A DNA stretch of 36,508 nt from an uncultured Lacticaseibacillus sp. (GTDB lineage Bacteria > Bacillota > Bacilli > Lactobacillales > Lactobacillaceae): assembly GCA_934370925.1 (NCBI GenBank), contig CAKRNG010000019.1, positions 1-36,508 on the forward strand. Reading direction: 5' to 3'. Position numbers and translations under genes: made by a program. The notes under the pieces were generated by a model that saw nothing but the letters and a program-made list of their open reading frames with translations, was not told where the DNA came from and searched no databases. Numbering within the stretch: the first letter of the stretch is position 1; every line of letters starts with the position of its first letter. Positions 7,652-16,514 of this stretch are shown here, one piece after another.

Positions 7652-9473
7652 ATAGTTTCAGCTCCCGCGCCTTTTGCTTAATCACGGCCCTTGATGCGTC
7701 GAACTGGCCCAGTGTCGCGTACTTATCCAGTACCGCGAGTAATTCCCCGGCATTGTCCTCGCTAGCACCGATTAAGTCACGCAACTGTTCCTCGGATCCG
7801 CGGATTTTGGTCAGCACGCGCTGTACCAGTTGCAGGTCGAATGCCTGATTCCGCGTGACCCCCTGCTCGATTTCTGGCAGTGCCTTCAGGAAGCTTTCGA
7901 TTTGGCGCACAATCCGCCACCCAATCCCAAGATTCCGGTCAGTTTGATTCAGCGCCACGTGCATGTCCCACAACAATGACTTCTCCATCTTCGTTAGCGG
8001 TGTGGCCTTCTCGTAGTCAACCAAGCCGTGATAATCCGACACGGTCATGTTGTTCACGGTATTGTCACTCGCACTGAGCGTATCCCCGCCATCCTCGTGT
8101 TCCTGATTGAACGGGACGATGTGGAGCGAGATAACGTTCGAGCGGTCCAGCACCTTGTCCGAGAACTGGAAGGTCGATTCATCTGTGTTCACGGTGCCCA
8201 CAAAGAGGACATTATCCCCGATTTTGATCTGATCTGGATACACTGTGCTGTTGTACAGGCGACTGGCAAGCTGCTGGTTGTATAACCGCACGGCACGACT
8301 GCTCTCTGGCTTCTCAAGGACGGAGAGGAACTGGGAGAAGTAATGTTCGACGCGCGCGAGGTTCATTTCGTCGAACACGACAATGTAGAGCGACTCTGGA
8401 TTCTGACTGGCCGCAATCAGGGTTTCCACCAATTCACTATCTCCTGGCCGTTACACACTGTTGACCATGTCTGCATAGCCGAGTAAATCTGAATCATCCG
8501 CCCAGAACGGCCGCACGGGAACGAAGCACAACCGGCCAGAATTACTGTCCGTATGGTCCACGAGTCCCAGCGTCCGCGCATACGCAGTCACCAGCTTCGA
8601 CTTCCCCGTCCCACTCAAACCGGACAGGATGACCAACCCGCGACTCTCCATCGCGGTGTGGAAGTTAATCAGGTCAGTGACATCGAAGTGCAGGTTCATC
8701 AACCGCGTCTGGTTAATGAATTGCCGCATGAATTTCGCCTGCTTGGAGTTATCCGTGCCGAAGACTTGATTGCTGATGGCCGGCTTAGCAGGCGCCGCCG
8801 TCACAACAATTGATGCTTGGGCAGGCTTGCTACTGACGGGTTCTACCGCAGTCGATTCACTAACACCAACCACATCCGTTGCCCGGCGTGCGTACTTGTC
8901 GAAGATGTCACTTGGAATATAAGCGATGTCCTCGTTGTGCAAATGAATGAGGTTTTCCAGCCAGTCTGCGTCCTCAATGGTCACGGTCGTCTTCTGGAAC
9001 TGTGCGCCCGGTTTCGGGGTGAAGGAGAAACCACGGTCGCTCTTATGTTGCTGATCGATGCCAAAGAAGATGTCCATCGTCACATCGTCGCGACGCCAGA
9101 TGACGGCTTCAGGCGCCTCATCATCGGATGCTGGCCACGGTGCGAGGTTGCCGACTATCTTCCCCTTAATCAGTGCGTCCTCGAATTCATTCTCATTGCG
9201 GGGGCGATTGTATTCCCTTGAAAACTCGAACATCGGCACACGGATAAGCTGGGTCATGCGTGTATCCACATTTTCGTTCTGTGTCATCACCTCAACGTCA
9301 TATGCCACGACGTACATCCGTTCCGTTTCGGAATTATAGTTGAAGCTGGGGGTGGTGATGAACCACTTATCCTTGAAGAAGTTATAAGCCAGGTCCTTCC
9401 GTTTCTCATGATCCGGGTTCGTCTCGTCATCGAAGAAGTTCACGCGGGAGTTATTGTTCACGAATACGTTCAT
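7635..9473 (-). pseudogene. McrB-like AAA+ NTPase interrupted by an in-frame stop
   Basis: The reading frame is continuous from ATG 9473 to stop 7635 except for one TAA at 8451-8453 (codon 341). Reading through gives LLGYADMVNSV-(Y)-RPGDSELVETLIAASQN, the expected McrB sequence with Tyr at the stop. Walker A is GLSGTGKS (residues 285-292), Walker B is LYIVVFDEMNLARVEHYFSQF, and the McrB-type NTxD signature is GTVNTDES. The ~240 N-terminal residues would be the target-recognition part. Without readthrough the product has Walker A but no Walker B. A second start at TTG 8432 has no convincing ribosome-binding site. The ATG at 9473 also lacks a Shine-Dalgarno site, and a stop lies eight codons upstream, so the 5' region may have been altered as well. 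The partner nuclease overlaps its 3' end. Confidence 0.8.
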
Positions 9474-9557
9474 TTGGGGGATAAATTCGTCTTATCAATC
9501 GACTGCGGATACTCAGTACAAGGGAAGTCGTATCGCTAAGGTGTGACCACAATATGC

Positions 9558-9739
9558 AAATAAGGTAGAGGCTGCGCCAGAAGTCCAAAGCGCACGAACG
9601 TTACATCCAGTCGCGCGCCAGAAGACTGCCCCCTAACATACAAAGCAGGCCTGGTAGAAATCCTAAGTTCGGGATTTCCACCAGGCCTGCTTTGTATACC
9701 GGGGCCAAACCGTCTTCTGGCGCAGCCTCTGCCTTATTT
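9558..9739. mobile_element. MITE-like element, copy A
   Basis: Terminal inverted repeats of 26 bp with one mismatch: AAATAAGGTAGAGGCTGCGC... from 9558 and its complement ending at 9739. The interior has a long hairpin whose arms begin ATACAAAGCAGGCCTGG (9638 onward) and contains another GCGCCAGAAG motif. No ORF of note. A second copy lies at 30811-30974 with about ten differences over 162 nt. It sits between prfC and the broken McrB-like gene, on the upstream side of the latter. No transposase of matching ends is in the window, so it would be mobilised in trans, if at all. Confidence 0.7.
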
Positions 9740-9783
9740 ATTTTCATACGCGGTTTTACCCGCGCCATATTGATAGCTGAATC

Positions 9784-11361
9784 TTACAGTTTAGACGTCA
9801 ACGTTACATCTGGATACTTGTCCGCAAACCAGCGCTCTGCAAATGCGTTTTCGAACAGGAACAGCGGATCGCCGTGGACGTCCTTCACCAGCAAGTTACG
9901 GCTGGAGGACATCTTCTCGTCGAGCTGTTCGGGGTCAATCCAGCGGGCGGTGCGGCTGCCGATTGGGGTCATTTCAACTTCGGAGTTGTATTCGTTCTGC
10001 ATCCGGAACTTGAAGACTTCAAACTGCAACTGACCCACAGCGCCCAGGATGTATTCATCCGTGCTGTACGTCCGGTAGAGCTGGATGGCACCTTCCTGCA
10101 CCAGCTGCTGCATCCCCTTGTGGAAGCTCTTCTGCTTCATCACGTTCTTCGCGGTGACGCGCATGAACAGTTCAGGCGTGAACTGTGGGAGTGGCTCGAA
10201 TTCAACGGCACCCTTCCCGGCGTAAATTGTATCGCCAATCTGGAAGTTCCCCGTATCGTACAGCCCCACGATGTCCCCCGCCACGGCCGTCTTGACCGTT
10301 TCCCGGGAGTCCGCCATGAATTCGGTGGAGTTCGACAACCGGATGGACTTGCCTGTCCGGTTCAGCGTCACGTCCATCCCCCGTTCGAACGCACCCGACA
10401 CGATGCGGACGAACGCAATACGGTCACGGTGCGCAGGGTTCATGTTCGCCTGAATTTTGAAGATGAAGCCGCTGAAGCGTTCGTTGGTTGGCTCTACCTT
10501 GGTTTCGCCCACCGTCTTCTTGGCGCTTGGTTCTGGGGCCATTTCGACGAAGCTGTCCAGGAAGGTTTCCACCCCGAAGTTCGTCAGCGCGCTCCCGAAG
10601 AAGACGGGCGTCTGGTCCCCGCGCAGCACCTTGTCCATGTCGAACTGGTTCCCAGCGTCCGTGAGCAGCTCCACGTCGTCCAGGGCGGCACGGTAGGTAC
10701 TTTCCTTGGCGATTGGGTCATCTGCTGGCAACTTGCCGTCTGCGTCAAGTGCGGCGAAACGCTGGTCTTCGGTTTCTGGTCGGTAGCGTTCAATCCGGTT
10801 GTTCTTCCGGTCGTAGAGGCCTTCCAGCACCTTCCCGGAACCGATTGGCCAGTTCATTGCGTAGCCCTCGATGCCGAGGAGTTCTTCGAGTTCCGCAATC
10901 AGGTCGAGGGGTTCCCGGCCGTCACGGTCCAGCTTGTTCATGAAGGTGAAGATGGGAATGCCACGCTTCTTCACGACTTTGAACAGCTTCTTGGTCTGCG
11001 CTTCAATCCCCTTGGCGGAGTCGATCACCATGACGGCGGCGTCAACGGCCATCAGTGTCCGGTACGTGTCTTCAGAGAAGTCTTCGTGCCCGGGGGTGTC
11101 GAGGATGTTGATGCGCTTGCCGTGGTAATCGAACTGGAGCACGGAACTCGTGACGGAGATTCCACGCTGCTTTTCGATTTCCATCCAGTCAGACTTGGCG
11201 AAGTGACCGGACTTCTTCCCCTTAACGGTCCCGGCTTCACGAATCACCCCCCCGAACAAGAGGAGCTGTTCGGTGATGGTCGTCTTCCCGGCATCGGGGT
11301 GAGAGATGATGGCGAAGGTGCGCCGCTTGGCAACTTCAGCCTGTAGTTCTTTCTTATCCAT
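9784..11361 (-). CDS. prfC: Peptide chain release factor 3 (RF3), translational GTPase
   Basis: A 525-residue protein, the usual RF3 length. GTPase motifs are SHPDAGKT (about 20-27), the switch [10 protein letters not shown] and NKLD. The later part has the RF3-type domain II and the C-terminal block [25 protein letters not shown]3 uses GTP to remove RF1 or RF2 from the ribosome after peptide release. GAAAGGAACC precedes ATG 11361. It is monocistronic: a hairpin lies upstream at 11523-11549 and the MITE-like element lies downstream. The opposite strand carries a long accidental open frame, as is common over GC-biased conserved genes. Confidence 0.95.
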   Translation of the reverse strand: MDKKELQAEVAKRRTFAIISHPDAGKTTITEQLLLFGGVIREAGTVKGKKSGHFAKSDWMEIEKQRGISVTSSVLQFDYHGKRINILDTPGHEDFSEDTYRTLMAVDAAVMVIDSAKGIEAQTKKLFKVVKKRGIPIFTFMNKLDRDGREPLDLIAELEELLGIEGYAMNWPIGSGKVLEGLYDRKNNRIERYRPETEDQRFAALDADGKLPADDPIAKESTYRAALDDVELLTDAGNQFDMDKVLRGDQTPVFFGSALTNFGVETFLDSFVEMAPEPSAKKTVGETKVEPTNERFSGFIFKIQANMNPAHRDRIAFVRIVSGAFERGMDVTLNRTGKSIRLSNSTEFMADSRETVKTAVAGDIVGLYDTGNFQIGDTIYAGKGAVEFEPLPQFTPELFMRVTAKNVMKQKSFHKGMQQLVQEGAIQLYRTYSTDEYILGAVGQLQFEVFKFRMQNEYNSEVEMTPIGSRTARWIDPEQLDEKMSSSRNLLVKDVHGDPLFLFENAFAERWFADKYPDVTLTSKL

Positions 11362-11522
11362 GTTTTTAGGTTCCTTTCAGGCAGACCCGGGCCGCGGACG
11401 GTCGGGCCTACGCGTTGATAACGGTAATACAGTGCGGTTCATGTTGATTGTATTTTACATTGGTTGATTGTCCCTTAACTTATGATCGAATCGATATAAA
11501 GAATCCATATTCCAGTGTACAC

Positions 11523-11549
11523 AAAAAAGTCCGGCGCTGCCGAACTTTT
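11523..11549 (-). terminator. Short intrinsic terminator upstream of prfC
   Basis: On the minus strand AAAGTTCGGC-AGC-GCCGGACTTTTTT forms a 10 bp stem with a T run. It would stop the small transcript starting beyond the 16-codon ORF at 11690-11740 and so separate it from prfC. The flanking stretches 11362-11522 and 11550-11689 show no gene. Confidence 0.65.
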
Positions 11550-11689
11550 ACTGGATTTTTGCGTTTCGGTTGGTTGTTTTTCGGTGTGACCAATTGCGGT
11601 TAGGCTCCCGTACCCGCATTTCCGTCCCCAAATCGCCACACACTCATCCCCAAGCCTTCACAATCCCGTCACAACTGCCCTGTACTGTA

Positions 11690-11740
11690 TTAGACATAGA
11701 GATGAGCCACCCAGAACTCATCTTCCAACTTCTTCTTCAT
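11690..11740 (-). CDS. 16-residue micro-ORF, copy A of a dispersed element
   Basis: ATG 11740 is preceded by GGAGGAG at ideal distance, and the frame reads MKKKLEDEFWVAHLYV then TAA. The same ORF, with Phe for Leu, recurs 19 kb away at 30672-30722 on the other strand, again with GGAGGAG. The two copies differ at two of 51 bases, one synonymous and one giving Leu/Phe. Upstream are two hairpins with conserved loops (see 11762-11826), downstream a ~60 nt stretch also shared with copy B. I do not recognise the peptide. It has no membrane segment. It could be a leader peptide, a small regulatory peptide, or a by-product of a conserved RNA. Confidence 0.5.
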   Translation of the reverse strand: MKKKLEDEFWVAHLYV

Positions 11741-11761
11741 AATTTCTCCTCCAATAAAATA

Positions 11762-11826
11762 GCGCACCAGCCCCCAACTGATGCGCACCCCTTACAGAAG
11801 CCAACGTCGCCCAGGACGTTGGCTTT
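11762..11826 (-). ncRNA. Two-hairpin leader of micro-ORF, copy A
   Basis: Read on the minus strand, hairpin 1 (11799-11824) has AGCCAACGTC and GACGTTGGCT around the loop CTGGGC. Hairpin 2 (11762-11786) has GCGCATCAG and CTGGTGCGC around TTGGGGG. GGAGGAG and the micro-ORF follow. In copy B both loops are identical while the stems change in step, which supports an RNA structure. Read on the plus strand, hairpin 1 is followed by T-rich sequence and could act as a terminator instead. 11827-11974 shows nothing further. Confidence 0.55.
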
Positions 11827-11974
11827 ATGTTTGCTTCGTGTTAGGAATATAATGCACACATCAAGACAGTGCCTTATATTTCTAACATTTAGGTCACCGT
11901 CTAATTAAGCACAGCCTCGTGCAAGGCCACATTAACACCAAATCACCATCACAAATCGTTCACAATTAGTCCGT

Positions 11975-12200
11975 GTCAACCACACCCGACTGAAGTCAGA
12001 TGCTTGTAAGAGCGCCACCTCGTAGTGGCACGACTACAATTTGCTTAGATACAGCGATCGCCTGCAAGCGGGTCTTACGTGCTAATTACCAAAGCCTTTA
12101 TAGTCCGCAGGTTGCCAGACGGACTGTAATTTTTCAGTTAGTGGCTAATCCCTTCGCCAAAATATTTTTTGCAGCATTATGGTCGCGAACGTGATACGCG
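11975..12200 (-). ncRNA. Likely omegaRNA region at the right end of the IS
   Basis: TnpB guides are known to come from the 3' end of tnpB plus the right end of the element. Here this region holds hairpins AGTCCG...CGGACT (near 12090-12115) and GCCAC...GTGGC (near 12025-12040) and the right-end CTGACTTCAGTC. The guide would be the 16-20 nt just outside the right end, roughly 11955-11975 read on the minus strand. Boundaries are inference. Confidence 0.45.
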
Positions 12201-13378
12201 CCACATTTTGGACACGTCCACTGACGGTCACCCAGTGTAAGTTTTTGGGCGCCACTCATTACAAAGCCGCACTCGCTACATGTCTGGGTTGTGTTACGCG
12301 GATTGACGACCACAAACTTGTGCGCGTACAGATCAGCTTTATACGCGAGCATTCCTAGGAATATCCGCCAGCCAACATCGGCAATACTCATCGCGAGCGC
12401 GTGATTACGCAACATATTCTTGCTTCTCAACTCTTCTGCTACTACCAAATCGTGGTTCTTGATAAGTGTAGTGGACACAATGTGGAGAAAAGCGCGACGT
12501 CGGTTAGCGACATCACGTTGTATGTTGGCCACAAGCACCCGTTGCTTCTGATAATTTTTGGCATCACGAAGCAGACGGCGCTCCTTTTTTGCTCGCAGCG
12601 CACGGCGAGCTAACTTGCGCTGTTGCTTGGCTAACTTTCCTTTGACAGCTCGATAGTAACGCGGATTGGCGATAACATTACCGTCAGAATCCGTCAAAAA
12701 GTTGTCGGTATTGAGGTCAATACCGACTGCTGGATGGTTATTTTGGCTCGTTTCAACAAATGGTGTATCAGAACCTAACTGCATTGACAGGTAGTAACGA
12801 CCAGTCGCGTCACGGCGCACGGTGATTGTACCGACACGAATGTCATCGGCATGACTAAATAATCGCTTTTGCGAACCCGAAACCCGAAGTTTTCCCAGTC
12901 CGCTGATTGTAACGTGCTTGGTATCGATAAATCGGTTAGAACCGCTCATTATTCCAGCTGCGGACTTGGTGTAACGGGTCGGCAACTGATAGCTACCGTC
13001 ATCGTGTTTGCAGTGGAACACGGGTACACCGGCGCGATGCACTTGCCGGAACAGTCGCCAAGCACTCTGATAAGCTCGCCGGGCTTGGTCAATCACATCA
13101 GTACCAACACCGGTTCCGGCAAGCCAAGGATGGATTGCAAACAACATTTGCGTGTTGTTTTTCCGCCGTTTCAAATAAGCAATGCGGTCTTGCACAATGG
13201 TGATAGGTGTTTGCACTTTCTGGAGGGAATACAACTCCTTGTCAATCGCTACCATTTCGTTGTAAGCAAACCGGCTGGCGTTGATATTATTGTCAATCGC
13301 GCGCTTTTGTTCAGCGGATGGGAAGATACGCATTTTCAACCCATAGTGGTAGTTCAAATTGGTCATTTCCTTAGCCAT
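12134..13378 (-). CDS. tnpB: TnpB, RNA-guided RuvC-like endonuclease of IS200/IS605
   Basis: 414 residues from ATG 13378, chosen because AGGAGGTG lies just upstream; an in-frame ATG 54 bases earlier lacks a site. RuvC-like catalytic residues are visible: D221 in GIDLNTDNF, E315 in VVAEEL and D399 in RDHNAAKN. The zinc-binding pair CSECG (about 367-371) and CPKCG (389-393) is complete. TnpB proteins of this type cut DNA guided by an omegaRNA next to a motif matching the left-end flank and help the element persist after excision. It is divergent from tnpA, with start codons 92 nt apart. All expected motifs are there, so it is probably active. Confidence 0.93.
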   Translation of the reverse strand: MAKEMTNLNYHYGLKMRIFPSAEQKRAIDNNINASRFAYNEMVAIDKELYSLQKVQTPITIVQDRIAYLKRRKNNTQMLFAIHPWLAGTGVGTDVIDQARRAYQSAWRLFRQVHRAGVPVFHCKHDDGSYQLPTRYTKSAAGIMSGSNRFIDTKHVTISGLGKLRVSGSQKRLFSHADDIRVGTITVRRDATGRYYLSMQLGSDTPFVETSQNNHPAVGIDLNTDNFLTDSDGNVIANPRYYRAVKGKLAKQQRKLARRALRAKKERRLLRDAKNYQKQRVLVANIQRDVANRRRAFLHIVSTTLIKNHDLVVAEELRSKNMLRNHALAMSIADVGWRIFLGMLAYKADLYAHKFVVVNPRNTTQTCSECGFVMSGAQKLTLGDRQWTCPKCGAYHVRDHNAAKNILAKGLATN

Positions 13379-13470
13379 GTCGTGACACCTCCTTTCATCC
13401 TGATTATACAGCGCATGGTATACTTTGAGCAACGGTATGTATAGTAAATACAGTGTGGAGGCTAATACTT

Positions 13471-13917
13471 ATGGTGGAAAATAATGAAATTTATGAACGT
13501 GGTTATGTCTATAACTTTCACTACCATCTGGTTTGGGTGACTAAATATCGACGTGAGATATTTGTTACGCCGGAGCTGGTCTCAGATATGCTTAAGATTC
13601 TGCAGACAACGGCAAACGACAACGATATTACTGTGGAACAAGCAGAAGTTATGCCCGATCACGTCCACATGCTTTTGAGTTTTAAACCAAAATACGCGCC
13701 AGCTACCGTTGTCAAGATTTTGAAAGGCGCATCAGCACGGACGTGGTTTGTTGCTCATCCTGAAACCAAAAAATCACTCTGGGGCGGGCATCTATGGGCC
13801 CCCAGCTATTACATGGGAACGTTAGGCGATATGTCAAAAGAGACCATCGCTAACTATATTCAAAATCAGCGAACAGAAAGGGGAAAGGCGGGACGTCCAA
13901 GCAAAAACGCTAACTAG
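13471..13917 (+). CDS. tnpA: TnpA, HUH Y1 transposase of IS200/IS605
   Basis: 148 residues from ATG 13471, with GGAGG ten bases upstream; this start is preferred to the GTG/ATG 18 bases earlier. The HUH metal site is PDHVHMLL (H64, H66) and the nucleophile is Y129 in ETIANYIQNQ. The length fits the family (about 130-155). TnpA excises and inserts the element as single-stranded DNA by recognising hairpins at each end. It is divergent from tnpB within the same element. Confidence 0.93.
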   Translation: MVENNEIYERGYVYNFHYHLVWVTKYRREIFVTPELVSDMLKILQTTANDNDITVEQAEVMPDHVHMLLSFKPKYAPATVVKILKGASARTWFVAHPETKKSLWGGHLWAPSYYMGTLGDMSKETIANYIQNQRTERGKAGRPSKNAN

Positions 13918-14084
13918 TATTAGCAAATGCGGACTTTCCTCCGCTGGCTAAAGTCAGAGGTTTCTCGCCTAAAATTGTAATGATAATCCTTGAGATAGAT
14001 AGCGATTCGCGATAGCTTCTTCTCGCTTGTTGCACTCTTCAGCAACACACCCACCCCACCGTCTCCCAGGGCGTGTGGGGGGTT

Positions 14085-14121
14085 AAAAGGGCCTCATTCC
14101 AACCCGGAATGAGGCCCTTTT
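14085..14121. terminator. Bidirectional intrinsic terminator
   Basis: AAAAGGGCCTCATTCC pairs with GGAATGAGGCCCTTTT around a 5 nt loop. It lies 26 nt after the stop of the AlbA_2 gene on the minus strand. Confidence 0.9.
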
Positions 14122-14146
14122 GCATCTAGTTCGTTTCGTCTACCAG

Positions 14147-14566
14147 TTATTTCACCACAATATCCGCATCGTCTCGGCGTACATACTTTTGGTTGTTGTA
14201 CCGCACAATCTGCTTGCTTTGCGGGACGTGTACTTGTAAGACAATCCGGTTGTCCAGCTGGTACGCATTCACGGACAGCGACATCCCCGGCTGGAACTTC
14301 GCCGACGTCACAACCGCGGTGAACGCCGCACGCATCCGCGCGACATGCGCAGCGTTGATGCCCAGCACCCGGCCAGCGTCGTCCACACCGAAGTAGATGT
14401 TCCCGCCAAGTCGATTTGCGAAGGCACTGACGGTTTCATACACACTCTCTGGCACCTGCCCGCGTCCGTCACGCCCCAGCGCTGCCTTGAACTCCACACG
14501 GTTCGTTTCGTGACCCCGCGCAATCTCGGCATGCAGGTCAGCGGGCAATTCTTCAATTTGCATCAT
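14147..14566 (-). CDS. Small AlbA_2 (Schlafen-like) domain protein
   Basis: 139 residues from ATG 14566; AGGAGGT is six bases upstream (a second ATG follows at once). The protein is essentially one AlbA_2 domain: ETNRVEFKAALG, then SVYETVSAFANRLGGNIYFGVDDAGRVLGI. In larger proteins this fold is joined to a helix-turn-helix or ATPase-like region, often described as a transcriptional regulator or putative ATP-dependent helicase. Here nothing follows, and the protein ends cleanly with QKYVRRDDADIVVK 26 nt before a terminator, so a natural stand-alone form is more likely than truncation. Nucleic-acid binding is inferred. 14567-14738 holds no gene. Confidence 0.75.
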   Translation of the reverse strand: MMQIEELPADLHAEIARGHETNRVEFKAALGRDGRGQVPESVYETVSAFANRLGGNIYFGVDDAGRVLGINAAHVARMRAAFTAVVTSAKFQPGMSLSVNAYQLDNRIVLQVHVPQSKQIVRYNNQKYVRRDDADIVVK

Positions 14567-14738
14567 TGCTGACCTCCTATTCGCCGCAATCCCCCGTGAC
14601 GCCACACCCGCCGCGTATCCGGTTTTGCCCAGTGGAAAAACGCAAAGGATGTGTCCGTAACCACCTAAACATCAAAATGCCTCAAGTGTGACGTGCATGC
14701 ACCAAACGACGGGGCACGGTCGATCTGCTTACTTTCCC

Positions 14739-15860
14739 CTAAGACGCCTCATCGTCCGCAGCTACTTTCCCCGCGTCCTTCCTGCGCCGAATCAAAAATA
14801 GCTGCCAGAAGTAAATGAAGATGGTTTTGAGCACCGCGTACACCGGAATCGCCAGCACCGTGCCGATCACCCCGTACAGGTGGCTGACCACCAGCAGGAT
14901 AATCACAATCGTCAGCGGGTGCACGTCCAGCGAGCGGCCAATAACGTTCGGGTAGATGAAGTTCCCGTCAATCAGGTGCACCACCACCGTGATTGCCAGC
15001 ACAAACGCCACCTGCTTCCAGCTAATCGTGCTGGCGAGCAACACTGACGGCACTGCGCCGATGTACGGCCCCAGGTACGGAATCAGCTGCGTCACCATCG
15101 CAATCAGCGCCAGCAATAACGCGTTCGGCTGCCCGATGATGGTGTAACCTGTGCCCATAAAAACGCCGACGAATAGGCATTCCAGCGCCTGTCCGCTGAT
15201 GTAATGGGACAACGTGTCGTCCATGCGCGCGAACGCCACGCCGACTTCTTCGCGATACCGTTCCGGGAACAGTCGCTGAATCGACGGCACGAACTTCTTC
15301 CCGTCCTTCAACATGAAGAAGAACACCATCGGAATCGTGATGAGGGAGAAGAACAGCCCCGCCACAGACCCCACTAAGTTCGGAATGCCGTCCGCAAACG
15401 ACTTGAAGATACTCGTTGCCATCTTCGCCGCACTCAACTTATTGACATATTTGCCGATATTCAACTCTTGATACCACGCGTAATGGCTGGCTTTTGCCGC
15501 GGACACCTGAATATCCGTCACCAGCTGCGGAAGCGCATTGACCATCTGCGTCACCTGGTGCACCACTTTCGGCACCAGCGTCACCAGTCCAAGCGCAATC
15601 AGCCCCAGCAGTACCACCATCAGAATCGGCACGCTAATCTGCCGCTTAATGTGCAGGCGCGTGTTCAGCATTTTAATGAACGGGTTGAACATATAGTAAA
15701 GGAACAGCGCGGCGACAAGTGGAATCAGCCATGTCGAGAAAAACGCCACGACCGGCTCAAAGATGAACGAAATCTCGCTGAGGCCCATAATGATTAAGAC
15801 AATCACCAGCACCTCCACCGACCAGAACATCAGTTTTGACTTTCTTAGCTTTTCGAACAT
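14739..15860 (-). CDS. AI-2E family transporter (PerM/YdiK-like permease)
   Basis: 373 residues from ATG 15860, chosen because GGGGAG lies six bases upstream; the ATG 30 bases earlier has none. The layout is that of the AI-2E family: two close N-terminal hydrophobic segments, a third near residue 75-95, a long soluble stretch (VPKVVHQVTQMVNALPQLV), then a cluster of segments from about residue 190 with GPYIGAVPSVLLA and LDVHPLTIVIILLVVSHLYGVIGTVLAIPVYAVLK near the end. Family members are annotated as AI-2 exporters or Na+/H+ antiporters; the substrate cannot be told here. Monocistronic, divergent from the GNAT gene across a repeat-filled gap. Confidence 0.88.
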   Translation of the reverse strand: MFEKLRKSKLMFWSVEVLVIVLIIMGLSEISFIFEPVVAFFSTWLIPLVAALFLYYMFNPFIKMLNTRLHIKRQISVPILMVVLLGLIALGLVTLVPKVVHQVTQMVNALPQLVTDIQVSAAKASHYAWYQELNIGKYVNKLSAAKMATSIFKSFADGIPNLVGSVAGLFFSLITIPMVFFFMLKDGKKFVPSIQRLFPERYREEVGVAFARMDDTLSHYISGQALECLFVGVFMGTGYTIIGQPNALLLALIAMVTQLIPYLGPYIGAVPSVLLASTISWKQVAFVLAITVVVHLIDGNFIYPNVIGRSLDVHPLTIVIILLVVSHLYGVIGTVLAIPVYAVLKTIFIYFWQLFLIRRRKDAGKVAADDEAS

Positions 15861-15931
15861 TTTTGACTCCCCGGTTACTTTTTTCTCCATTCTACACTAG
15901 CCTCGGCGGGGGCGGTAGGTTTGGCTGCTTT

Positions 15932-16454
15932 GTTCCCTCGCTTCGCATCGGGGCCGCTGCGTCCGCTGTTTTAGTGGCAACGGTTGATCGGCCCGCCTCG
16001 GTTATTCGAGATCATCTCACCGATACGCGCCCACCTGTATTCCGACTCGGTGGACACGCTGCTCATTGCGGTGCCCGCAATGAGTTAAGGGGCTAGTCGT
16101 CTGCCCGCTTTGCCTGTTTTCGCCACGTCTCGTCGCTGGCTGACGTGGCCCAAATCGAAAAGACACCACTGACAAATTGTTCGTGCGCTAAGTAACAGCG
16201 TTGAGATAGATGAGCACGGTTAAATCCATGTCAAAACTAACTGCGCAATCGGGTGAACCTGATGCTCATGACGGGGCACCCGTCATGAGTTGCGTGTCCA
16301 AGGGGGCGAAATGCCAGTGGGAAGGACTTGGTAACGCCATCCGCGGTTAACGCAAAGGGCCGATCAACCGCTGCCACTAAGCTAGTGGAGGCAGCGCCCC
16401 CGAAGCGATAGCGAGGGACCCCCGTCACTATCCGAAAGCGGCAGCGAGGGAACA
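15932..16454. repeat. Composite dispersed repeat 1 (divergent gap)
   Basis: Left unit 15932-16099 runs from GTTCCCTCGCTTCGC to CTAGTCG, with a TTGC-type palindrome at 16062-16084 and an A-type inner segment. Right unit 16265-16454, inverted, has a TGAC-type palindrome (CTCATGACGGG...) and a B-type inner segment, and carries the extra outer tail CGAAAGCGGCAGCGAGGGAAC. No gene ends here: the permease starts at 15860 and the GNAT gene at 16515, so both tails stop 60-70 nt short of the start codons. 16100-16264 shows no terminator hairpin as clear as in the other copies. Confidence 0.85.
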
Positions 16455-16514
16455 CCGTAACCACAAAAAATGCGGTACAATAGGCGTAACTTTTCTGTAA
16501 ACGGGGCGAAGAAT

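Larger units (their letters stand above)
11975..13976 (-). mobile_element. IS200/IS605-family insertion sequence with divergent tnpA and tnpB
   Basis: About 2.0 kb with tnpA (+) and tnpB (-) diverging from the middle. By the IS608/ISDra2 convention the tnpA side is the left end, so the element lies in reverse. On the minus strand the left end starts after TTAC (complement of 13977-13980) with AATTTTAGGCGAGAAACC, and a small hairpin GCGGA...TCCGC lies just inside. The right end, beyond the tnpB stop, has GCATCTGACTTCAGTC and ends near GGTTGAC at about 11974-11980. Both ends carry a related CTGAAGTCAGA/CTAAAGTCAGA motif. Exact ends are estimated. Both genes look intact. Confidence 0.8.

Noticed and set aside
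8430..8453. A second independent McrB-type gene starting at TTG 8432
   Set aside because: It is in the same frame as the upstream part, separated only by one stop codon, and the joined sequence reads as one McrB-like protein.
9874..11346. A 490-codon open frame on the + strand
   Set aside because: It lies wholly antisense to prfC, whose protein motifs are unmistakable; long antisense frames are common over such genes, and it has no recognisable domain or ribosome-binding site.
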